From Fulvimonas soli (GTDB lineage Bacteria > Pseudomonadota > Gammaproteobacteria > Xanthomonadales > Rhodanobacteraceae), in NCBI RefSeq assembly GCF_003148905.1, contig NZ_QGHC01000009.1:1-64000 (forward strand): a stretch of DNA of 64,000 nucleotides, given 5' to 3'. The notes beneath the pieces were generated by a model. That model saw only the letters and a list, made by a program, of their open reading frames with translations. It did no database searches and was not told the origin of the DNA. Positions 57,642 through 64,000 of this stretch are shown here, one piece after another (position 1 is the first letter of the stretch; every line of letters starts with the position of its first letter). The translations under genes were made by a program, and so were the position numbers.

Positions 57642-58184
57642 ATGAAACCATTGAAGCTGAGCAAGGCCTTCACCCTGATGGAACCCGGCCCGGTCGTCCT
57701 GGTGACGACCCGCGACGGCGGCAAGCCCAACATCATGACGATCTCCTGGACGATGGTGCTGGATTTCACGCCGCGCTTCGCCCTCGTCACGGGAGCGTGG
57801 AACTACTCCTTCAAGGCGCTCAGGAAGACCCGGGAGTGCGTGATCGCCATTCCCACCGTCGACCTGCTGGACAAGGTGGTCGGCATCGGCACCTGCTCCG
57901 GGGCGGACACGGACAAGTTCGCCCGCTTCAGGCTCACTCCCGTGGCCGGGAAGGCGGTCGGCGCGCCGCTGATCGGGGAGTGCCTGGGCAACATCGAGTG
58001 CAAGGTCGTGGACCTGATCGGCAGGCACGGCATCGTCGTGCTGGAGGCCGTGGCCGCCTGGCTCGACAGGGATCGGCGGGAGAAGCGCATGCTGCACGCC
58101 GTGGGCGACGGCACGTTCGTCGCCGACGGCCGGCGGCTGGACCGCCGGGTACAGATGGCGTCGAAGCTGGCGCCGGGCGTCTAG
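57642..58184 (+). CDS. Flavin reductase family protein
   Basis: A 180-residue FMN-binding split-barrel protein. It carries PGPVVLVTTRDGGKPNIMT, followed by FTPRFALVTG and SFKALRKTRECVIAIP, as in the DIM6/NTAB family of flavin reductase-like proteins. Further KFARFRLTP and IECKVVDLI match the family core. The ATG at 57642 was chosen; upstream in-frame starts give no conserved sequence. It probably reduces or binds FMN. The gaps on both sides (286 bp and 268 bp) hold nothing recognisable. Confidence 0.88.
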   Translation: MKPLKLSKAFTLMEPGPVVLVTTRDGGKPNIMTISWTMVLDFTPRFALVTGAWNYSFKALRKTRECVIAIPTVDLLDKVVGIGTCSGADTDKFARFRLTPVAGKAVGAPLIGECLGNIECKVVDLIGRHGIVVLEAVAAWLDRDRREKRMLHAVGDGTFVADGRRLDRRVQMASKLAPGV

Positions 58185-58452
58185 TCCACGCCGGTGCGAA
58201 CCGGTGCCGGTCCTCCTGCGCGGACAGCTCGTGTCCCTGTGCCTGGGCCATCTCGAGCGCGAGGCGCGGCCGCGCACTCCGCCCGGGTGTCCCGCGCGAA
58301 GCCGGGACGGCCGCGCAGGCGAGGGCCGGCGTCGCGGCCGGGCGCGCGGATGAATTGATACGCCGCGCATATCGAAGCGGAGCCTCCGCATTATCGATCG
58401 TCTCGATGCGCGGGCCTATGCTTGGCGCCATCGCAACTGGCCGGGCAGTCCT

Positions 58453-59721
58453 ATGGACGGTTCCCAACCCATCCGGGCCGCGGCGGCGCGCGAGGGCATC
58501 CGCCACGGCACGCCCGCGTTCCGCCGCACCAACCTGGCGATGTTCGCCGCCGGGCTGGCCACCTTCGGCCTGCTGTACTGCGTGCAGCCGCTGATGCCCG
58601 AGTTCAGCCGCGAGTACGGCGTGAGCGCGGCGCAGAGCGCGCTGTCGCTGTCGCTGACCACCGGCGTGCTGGCGGTGGCGATGCTGTTCGCCGGCGGCGT
58701 CTCCGACGCGCTGGGGCGCAAGCCGGTGATGGTGGCCTCGCTGCTGGCCTCCGCGCTGCTGGTGCTGCTCAGCGCGCTGGCGCCGGGCTGGCTCGCGCTG
58801 CTGGCGCTGCGCACGCTGCTCGGCCTGGCGCTGAGCGGGCTGCCGGCGGTGGCGATGACCTACCTCGGCGAGGAGATGCACGCCGAGTCGATCGGCCTGG
58901 GCATGGGCCTGTACATCAGCGGCAGCGCGATCGGCGGCATGGGCGGCCGGCTGGTGTCCGGCGTGCTGGCGGACGGGTTCGGCTGGCGCGTCGGCATCGC
59001 CGCGGTCGGGGCGATCGGCCTCGCCGCCGCGCTGGTGTTCTGGCGCGCGCTGCCGCCGTCGCGGCGCTTCGCGCCGCAGCCGCTGCGCCCGCGCGCGCTG
59101 GCCGCGCGCTTCGCCGGCCTGTTCCGCGACGCCGCGCTGCCGTGGCTGTTCGCCGAGGGCTTCCTGCTGCTGGGCGCCTTCGTCGCCGTCTACAACTACC
59201 TCGGCTACCGCCTGCTGGCGCCGCCGTACGAGCTGAGCCAGGCGGCGGTGGGGCTGATCTTCGCGGTGTACCTGGTCGGCACCTTCAGCTCCGCGTGGAT
59301 GGGGCACCTGGCCGGCCGGCTGGGCCGGCGCAGGGTGCTGTGGACCGCGTTCGCGCTGATGCTGGCCGGCGTCGCGCTCACCGCGCTGCGGCCGCTGCCG
59401 CTGGTGGCGCTGGGCGTGGTGGCGGTGACCTTCGGCTTCTTCGGCGGGCACTCCATCGTCAGCAGCTGGGTCGGCCGCCGCGCCGGCGCGGCCAGGGCGC
59501 AGGCCTCGTCGCTGTACCTGTTCGCCTACTACATGGGCTCCAGCGTGGCCGGCGCCGGCGGCGGGCTGTTCTATGCCGCGTGGGGCTGGGGCGGCGTGGC
59601 CGCCTTCGTCGGCGCGCTGGTGCTGGCCGGGCTGCTGGTCGCCTGGCGGCTGTACCGCGTCCCGCCGCTGGCCGGCGTGACGACGCCGCCGGCGCCGATG
59701 AGCAAGGGAGCGATGCCGTGA
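58453..59721 (+). CDS. YnfM-like MFS transporter
   Basis: A 422-residue major facilitator with twelve helices. GLATFGLLYCVQPLMPEFS and SDALGRKPVMVASLL (the A-loop motif GRKP), and GLYISGSAIGGMGGRL, follow the sequence of E. coli YnfM closely (from memory). The family is thought to export small compounds. The VOC gene start overlaps its stop by 4 bp. A LysR gene of the type adjacent to ynfM in enterics lies 650 bp downstream on the opposite strand. Confidence 0.9.
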   Translation: MDGSQPIRAAAAREGIRHGTPAFRRTNLAMFAAGLATFGLLYCVQPLMPEFSREYGVSAAQSALSLSLTTGVLAVAMLFAGGVSDALGRKPVMVASLLASALLVLLSALAPGWLALLALRTLLGLALSGLPAVAMTYLGEEMHAESIGLGMGLYISGSAIGGMGGRLVSGVLADGFGWRVGIAAVGAIGLAAALVFWRALPPSRRFAPQPLRPRALAARFAGLFRDAALPWLFAEGFLLLGAFVAVYNYLGYRLLAPPYELSQAAVGLIFAVYLVGTFSSAWMGHLAGRLGRRRVLWTAFALMLAGVALTALRPLPLVALGVVAVTFGFFGGHSIVSSWVGRRAGAARAQASSLYLFAYYMGSSVAGAGGGLFYAAWGWGGVAAFVGALVLAGLLVAWRLYRVPPLAGVTTPPAPMSKGAMP

Positions 59722-60104
59722 TCGAGGTGCAGTCCATCGACCACCTGGTGCTCACCGTCGCCGACGTGGAGGCCACCTGCGCGTTCTACGGGCGCGTGCT
59801 GGGCATGCGCGCGGTGAGCTTCGGCGAGGGCCGCCGCGCGCTCGCCTTCGGCCGGCAGAAGATCAACCTGCATCCGCACGGGCGCGAGTTCGAGCCCAAG
59901 GCGAAGCGGCCCGTGCCCGGCTCGGCGGACCTGTGCCTGGTCACGGCCACGCCGGCGGCGGAGATCCTCGCCCACCTGGCCGCCTGCGGCGTGGCGGTGG
60001 AGGAAGGGCCGGTGCGCCGTACCGGCGCCCGCGGGCCGATCGAGTCGGTGTACCTGCGCGATCCGGACGGGAACCTGGTGGAGCTGGGGCGGTACCTGGG
60101 CTGA
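59718..60104 (+). CDS. VOC-superfamily (glyoxalase-like) protein
   Basis: A 128-residue two-module beta-alpha-beta-beta-beta protein. It begins IDHLVLTVADVEATCAFYGRV and ends LRDPDGNLVELGRYL, both typical of VOC proteins such as fosfomycin-resistance or glyoxalase-like enzymes. The metal ligand candidates are the first His, the central His in INLHPHG and the C-terminal Glu. Substrate unknown. The GTG start overlaps the MFS stop, suggesting a detoxification pair of enzyme and exporter. Confidence 0.88.
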   Translation: MIEVQSIDHLVLTVADVEATCAFYGRVLGMRAVSFGEGRRALAFGRQKINLHPHGREFEPKAKRPVPGSADLCLVTATPAAEILAHLAACGVAVEEGPVRRTGARGPIESVYLRDPDGNLVELGRYLG

Positions 60105-60200
60105 GCGCGGTCCGGCCTGCCCGCTGCAGGCTTCCGCATGGGCGGCCATGCCGAAGGGGCCTGGCCGGTGTCGCAGGGATCGGGGCGCGGTGACGGCACC

Positions 60201-60300
60201 GGATTCCCGCTTGCGCGGGAATGACGCCTTGGCGAGTGATGGGTGATAAAAGCCCGGCCGCCAAGAACCTCGTCGTCATTCCCGCGCAGGCGGGAACCCA
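60201..60300. repeat. CATTCCCGC-type inverted repeat, copy c
   Basis: GGATTCCCGCTTGCGCGGGA at 60201-60220 (continuing ATGACG) is inverted at 60274-60300 (CGTCATTCCCGCGCAGGCGG). The arms are 47 bases apart. It lies between convergent VOC and LysR genes. Confidence 0.8.
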
Positions 60301-60372
60301 TGGTCCGCTGTTCGGCGGCCCCGCACGGTCGAGAAGCCCGTGCCTTCCACGCCGCCGGCCAAGTCCGATGGC

Positions 60373-61290
60373 TTAGCCGGCGCCCTCGTCCCGCGCGGCC
60401 GCCAGCAGCAGCCGCACGAAGCGCGCCACCAGCGGCGAGCGCTCGTCGCGCCGGTGCACCACGTGGATTTCCGACATGGACGCCGGGTCGGCCAGCGGCA
60501 CGAAGCGCACGCCGGGCACGCGGATGCGCTCGCACGAGGCGGGCAGGATCGACACGCCCAGCCCGGCCGCCACCAGGCCGACGATGGTGGACGCCTCGCG
60601 CGCCTCCTGCGCCACGCGCGGCGCGAAGCCGGCGTGGCGGCACAGCGCGATCACGTGGTCGTGGATGCCGGCGCCGGCGGTGCGCGCGAACAGCACGAAC
60701 GGCTCCTGCGCCAGCGCGCCGGTGCGCAGCCGGCGGCGCGCGCCCAGCTCCCGCAGCGCGGGATGGCCCTCGCGCAGCACCGCCACCAGCGGGTCGCGGA
60801 ACAGCCGCCGCGAGGCCAGCGGCTCGGGCAGCGCGCGCCCGCGCAGGATGCCGACGTCCAGCCGCCGTTCGAGCAGCGCGTCGATCTGCTGCAGCGAGTT
60901 CAGCTCCTCCAGCTCCAGCTGCACGGCCGGCGCCTCGCGGCGGAAGGCGAGGATGGCGCGCGGGATGTGCCCGGACAGCGGCGTGGAGCGGGTGAAGCCG
61001 ATGCGCAGCTCGCCGGTCTCGCCGCGCGCGGCGCGCTGCGCCAGGTCGACCGCGTGGTCGAGCCGGGCCAGGATCGCGCGGGCTTCCTCCAGGAACGCGC
61101 GGCCGGCCCCGGTCAGCGCCACGCGGCGGTTGCTGCGCACCAGCAGGCGCACGCCCAGCCGCTGCTCCAGCTGGCGGATCTGCTGGCTGAGCGGCGGCTG
61201 CGACATGCCCAGCCGCTCAGCCGCGCGACCGAAGTGCAGCTCGTCGGCGACGGCGATGAAGTAGCGCAGGTGGCGCAGCTCGATGGACAT
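60373..61290 (-). CDS. LysR-family regulator, YnfL/BenM-like
   Basis: A 305-residue LysR regulator. The N-terminus ELRHLRYFIAVADELHFGRAA and SQPPLSQQIRQLEQ are typical of the BenM/CatM/YnfL group. The effector domain has FTRSTPLSGHIP and GIHDHVIALCRHAGF. E. coli places a regulator of this type next to ynfM, and here a YnfM-like transporter lies nearby. Control of that transporter is plausible but unproven. Confidence 0.9.
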   Translation of the reverse strand: MSIELRHLRYFIAVADELHFGRAAERLGMSQPPLSQQIRQLEQRLGVRLLVRSNRRVALTGAGRAFLEEARAILARLDHAVDLAQRAARGETGELRIGFTRSTPLSGHIPRAILAFRREAPAVQLELEELNSLQQIDALLERRLDVGILRGRALPEPLASRRLFRDPLVAVLREGHPALRELGARRRLRTGALAQEPFVLFARTAGAGIHDHVIALCRHAGFAPRVAQEAREASTIVGLVAAGLGVSILPASCERIRVPGVRFVPLADPASMSEIHVVHRRDERSPLVARFVRLLLAAARDEGAG

Positions 61291-61349
61291 GGGGCGTACT
61301 TTCGCCGGTGGGGACGCGGCTCTCAAGGGCGCGGTGCCTTGCGGCGGGC

Positions 61350-61415
61350 ATCGCGGCCGGGGGCCGCTCCCACAGGGTTGCCGCGACCTTGTGGGAGCGG
61401 CCTCCGGCCGCGATC
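61350..61415. repeat. REPIN-like inverted repeat, family 1 copy e
   Basis: Inverted arms at 61350-61374 and 61391-61415 (right arm GTGGGAGCGGCCTCCGGCCG plus CGATC). The right arm overlaps the stop codon of the downstream-encoded phosphodiesterase (61414-61416). Confidence 0.8.
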
Positions 61416-62679
61416 AACGCGCCCCGGACTTCAGCATCGCCTCCGCCGCACCGAAGTCGCCGTCGTTGGCCGCCGCCGGCAGGCCGAGCAGATGGGTCAT
61501 CAGCGGATACACGTCCACGTTGGGGAACACGGGCACCACCGCGCCCTCGCGGAAGGCCGGGCCGTGCGCCAGGAACAGCGCCCGCATGCGCGGGTCGGCG
61601 TTGTCGTAGCCGTGCTCGCCCAGGCTCAGCGACTCGTGCTTGCGCGCCTTCGCGGCCAGGAAGTCGGGCGTGGTGATGCGCCAGCCCACGTCGGCCAGGC
61701 ACAGCAGCTGCGGCACGCGCGGGTTGCGGCCGTACTCGAGGCGCGCCGGCACGCGGGTCTTGTCCCAGCATTGCATGTGCCGCTGCGGCTGTTCCATGCG
61801 CCGCTCGATCGCGGCGAAGTCGTGGCCGGGCGCGGGGTTGAAGCCGGCCAGCACGCCGGTGCTCACCACCTGCACCTGGTCCAGCGGGATCAGCTTCTCG
61901 ATCGCGATGCTGTGGTCCGCCGGCACCGCCGCCATGCCGTGGTCGGCCAGCACGATCAGGTTGATGCGGTCGAGCAGCCCGCGTGCGCGCAGGCCCTGCA
62001 CCAGCTGCGCCATCGCCGCGTCCACCGTGCGCAGCGCGGCGTCCACCTGCGGCGCGTCGGGGCCGTAGGCGTGGCCGGCGTGGTCGACGTCGTCGAAGTA
62101 CAGGGTGATGAAGCGCGGGCGCTCGGCCGGCGGCAGGTCCAGCCAGGCCAGCACCTGCGCCACGCGCTGCTGCGGGGGGATCTTGCCGTCGTACGGCCGC
62201 CAGTAGTCCGGGTGGCGGCCGTGGATGTCCGCCTCCGCGCCCGGCCAGAACATGGTGGCGGTGCGCAGCCCGTGCGCGTCGGCGGTCTCCCAGATCGGCG
62301 TGCCGCCGGCCCACCAGCGGCCGTCGCTCACCGCCTGGCGGTCGTCCAGCGAGAACCTGCCCAGCACCGGGTCGAGCATGGTGTTGTTGACGATGCCGTG
62401 GTGGTCCGGGCGCAGGCCGGTGACCAGAGTGTAGTGGTTGGGGAAGGTGAGCGAGGGGAACGAGGGCTGCATGCCCTCGGCGCGCACGCCGTCGGCGGCG
62501 AGCATGGCGAGCGTGGGAGTGAGGCCGCGCTGCAGGTAGTCCGCGCGGAAGGCGTCGATGGAGACCAGCAGCAGCGGCGCGGGACCGGCGGAAGCGGCGG
62601 GCGTAACGGCCGGGCGCGTCGCGCAGCCGGCGCCGAACGCGAGCGCGGCGCAGGCCAGCAGGCGAAACAGGATTTTCAT
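61414..62679 (-). CDS. NPP-type nucleotide pyrophosphatase/phosphodiesterase lipoprotein
   Basis: A 421-residue alkaline-phosphatase-superfamily enzyme. A lipobox GAGC places Cys at residue 19. The metal site uses D42 (VSIDAFR), the nucleophile T78 and N81 (SLTFPNHYT), Asp/His in DDVDHAGH and LADHGM, and a C-terminal His region after GEHGYDN. This matches the ectonucleotide NPP family, including the structurally known enzyme of Xanthomonas. It probably cleaves nucleotides outside the inner membrane. It is a single gene. Confidence 0.92.
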   Translation of the reverse strand: MKILFRLLACAALAFGAGCATRPAVTPAASAGPAPLLLVSIDAFRADYLQRGLTPTLAMLAADGVRAEGMQPSFPSLTFPNHYTLVTGLRPDHHGIVNNTMLDPVLGRFSLDDRQAVSDGRWWAGGTPIWETADAHGLRTATMFWPGAEADIHGRHPDYWRPYDGKIPPQQRVAQVLAWLDLPPAERPRFITLYFDDVDHAGHAYGPDAPQVDAALRTVDAAMAQLVQGLRARGLLDRINLIVLADHGMAAVPADHSIAIEKLIPLDQVQVVSTGVLAGFNPAPGHDFAAIERRMEQPQRHMQCWDKTRVPARLEYGRNPRVPQLLCLADVGWRITTPDFLAAKARKHESLSLGEHGYDNADPRMRALFLAHGPAFREGAVVPVFPNVDVYPLMTHLLGLPAAANDGDFGAAEAMLKSGAR

Positions 62680-62729
62680 GCACGTGCTCTTACGATGAAT
62701 CACGAGCCATCCATCATCGCGCACTGTCC

Positions 62730-63155
62730 ATGACCGTTACAGCCTCGCTCTCTCCACGCGCCCTCGTGCGGCCGGCCCTGCTCGCGCTGCTGGCCTGCGC
62801 GGCGGGCGGCGCGGGCGCGTGGCAGGCCAAGCCGTCGCGGCCCGCCGCCGTGACCATCGTGCCGCCGGCCTCGCCGACCACCTACCAGCAGACCTCGCGC
62901 CAGCAGCAGCTGCGCGACCAGATGCAGAAGAACCAGCTGGAGGAACAGCTGCGGCAGCAGCGCGCCGACACGGCCAAGCGCCCGAGCGCGAGCAACGCCG
63001 CGCAGCAGCGTCTGCTGGACCAGGCCGACCGGGCGCAGCGCGACCGCTACCGCGTCCGCCAGCAGGACGCGATGGACCGCTACCAGGACGCGGTGGCGCC
63101 ACAGGTGGTGCCGCCGCCGGGCCGCCGGGCGGACTCCGGCCACGACGGCGGCTGA
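62730..63155 (+). CDS. Secreted Gln/Arg-rich hypothetical protein
   Basis: A 141-residue protein. The signal peptide has core ALLALLACAAGGAGAWQA. The mature part has a Pro-rich stretch then a Gln/Arg-rich helix (QQQLRDQMQKNQLEEQLRQQ) and ends Pro/Gly-rich. No family is recognised; a periplasmic coiled coil is likely. It is divergent from the phosphodiesterase gene with only a 50-bp gap. Confidence 0.68.
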   Translation: MTVTASLSPRALVRPALLALLACAAGGAGAWQAKPSRPAAVTIVPPASPTTYQQTSRQQQLRDQMQKNQLEEQLRQQRADTAKRPSASNAAQQRLLDQADRAQRDRYRVRQQDAMDRYQDAVAPQVVPPPGRRADSGHDGG

Positions 63156-63182
63156 CGTCCGTGCCAGCCGCGGCCGCCGCGT

Positions 63183-63719
63183 TCAGCGCCGCGTGCCGCC
63201 GCCGGCCGCCGGCAGGCCGAACAGGTCGCCGCGCGCCACGCGGTCTTCCAGCGCGAGCAGGAAGCGCTTGGTCGGCAGGCCGCCGCCGAAGCCGGTGAGG
63301 CTGCCGTCGCTGCCGATCACGCGGTGGCAGGGCAGCACGATCGGCAGCGGGTTGCGCCCGTTCGCCGCGCCCACCGCGCGCACCGCCTGCGGCTGGCCGA
63401 TGCGCCGCGCCAGCTCGGCGTAGCTGACGGTGGCGCCGTAGGGAATGCGCGCCAGTTCCGCCCACACCGCAAGCTGGAACGGTGTGCCGACGGGATGCAG
63501 CGGCAGCTCGAACGCCTGCCGCGTGCCGGCGAAGTATTCCTCCAGCTGCGTCCGCGCGAAGGCCAGCGCCGCGCGCGAGCGCACCCACGACGGCGCCGGC
63601 GCGCGCCGGTGCCGCCCGTTCTCGAACCACACCTCGCGCAGGCCCTGCGCGTCGGCGACCAGCAGCAGCCGGCCGATCGGCGTGGGCAGTTCGTCGTAGT
63701 GGATCGTCTCGTCCGTCAT
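63183..63719 (-). CDS. ogt: Methylated-DNA-protein cysteine methyltransferase
   Basis: A 178-residue suicide repair protein that removes O6-methylguanine. The acceptor Cys is C131 in [19 protein letters not shown]; the DNA-reading helix includes [21 protein letters not shown]. There is no Ada N-terminal domain, so it is Ogt-type. The ATG overlaps the stop of the upstream alkA-like gene by 4 bp, forming an alkylation-repair pair. Confidence 0.95.
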   Translation of the reverse strand: MTDETIHYDELPTPIGRLLLVADAQGLREVWFENGRHRRAPAPSWVRSRAALAFARTQLEEYFAGTRQAFELPLHPVGTPFQLAVWAELARIPYGATVSYAELARRIGQPQAVRAVGAANGRNPLPIVLPCHRVIGSDGSLTGFGGGLPTKRFLLALEDRVARGDLFGLPAAGGGTRR

Positions 63720-64000
63720 CGTGCGCTCCGCTTCGTGCCGCGTTTCGCCGCGGTCGTGCCGGCCGGCTTCGGCGCCGCGGTCGTGCTGCGCCACAGGTGC
63801 ATCACCGCGTAGGCGCGCCACGGCCGCCAGTCCTCGGCCAGCGCGAGCAGCGCGCGGGTGCTCAGCTCGCCGCCGTCGCCCGCGGCGGCGCGGCGCAGGA
63901 TCAGGTCGGCGGCGGGGAAGGCGTCCGGGTGGCTGAGCGCGCGCATCGCCATGTAGTGCGCGGTCCACTCGCCGATGCCCGGCAGCGCCACCCAGCGCGC
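63716..64000 (-). CDS. alkA: DNA-3-methyladenine glycosylase II (3' part only)
   Basis: The last 94 codons of a helix-hairpin-helix glycosylase; the 5' part lies beyond the window edge. [19 protein letters not shown] is the HhH motif, the catalytic Asp lies in [10 protein letters not shown], and [16 protein letters not shown] is typical of AlkA. Whether it is a stand-alone AlkA or the end of an Ada-AlkA fusion cannot be seen. Coupled to ogt by a 4-bp overlap. Confidence 0.88.
   Translation of the reverse strand, partial: ARWVALPGIGEWTAHYMAMRALSHPDAFPAADLILRRAAAGDGGELSTRALLALAEDWRPWRAYAVMHLWRSTTAAPKPAGTTAAKRGTKRSAR

Noticed and set aside
58185-58452. Possible remnant gene on the minus strand before the MFS gene
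   Set aside because: The frame reads IETIDNAEAPLRYARRI followed by Arg/Pro-rich sequence with no recognisable domain.

Overview
The window is chromosomal DNA of a very GC-rich gammaproteobacterium. The best guess is the Lysobacterales/Xanthomonadales (Rhodanobacteraceae or Lysobacteraceae). The basis is the linkage asd - small coiled-coil gene - fimV - truA - trpF - trpB - trpA - accD, an orphan rsxB next to nth, and abundant intergenic inverted repeats of the types common in that order. Genus cannot be fixed by eye. About 70 protein-coding genes are supported. No rRNA, tRNA, CRISPR array, complete insertion sequence or prophage was seen.

Layout. 0-6 kb: rnt, an OprP-like porin, nth, rsxB, metG. 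6-12 kb: a DUF2147 protein, mrp with an overlapping flavin reductase, a decayed transporter remnant, dcd, a lipoprotein, an HIT/dienelactone-hydrolase pair, rimO. 12-21 kb: DUF3025, an orphan PhnD-like protein, greB, a HerA-like ATPase, a broken serine hydrolase, mltD, psd. 21-36 kb is the biosynthetic core: prmB, a truncated acetyltransferase, aroC, a hydroxyacid dehydrogenase, asd, fimV, truA, trpF, a JmjC-like cupin, trpI divergent from trpBA, accD. 36-41 kb: PAP2 phosphatase plus glycosyltransferase, then a flavin monooxygenase divergent from a TetR regulator. 41-45.4 kb: gltX, zur, a MerC-like protein, a zinc-type CDF exporter and ribosomal protein THX. 45.7-51.5 kb: a histidine-degradation locus with hutF divergent from an operon of GNAT-nitrilase, CLC channel and hutI. 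51.7-64 kb is accessory: a frameshifted DoxX gene, three lipoproteins, two LysR regulators, an aldo/keto reductase, an alpha/beta hydrolase, EamA and YnfM-like transporters, an NPP phosphodiesterase, ogt and the 3' end of alkA.

How the genes work together. Several sets read as functional modules: Trp synthesis with its TrpI activator; a zinc module with a candidate Zur box; His catabolism; and alkylation repair (alkA-ogt). Many neighbouring genes share a 4-bp ATGA or GTGA stop/start overlap, which implies translational coupling.

Most unusual signals. These are a cluster of DnaA-box-like motifs arranged as two copies of a roughly 50-bp unit after accD; three near-identical operators between the monooxygenase and tetR; at least four families of inverted intergenic repeats, two of which interrupt trpB-trpA-accD; a composite repeat present in two copies; and a DoxX gene broken by an exact 7-bp tandem duplication. 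No clearly new multi-gene system was found. The DnaA-box cluster is the best candidate for something not yet described.
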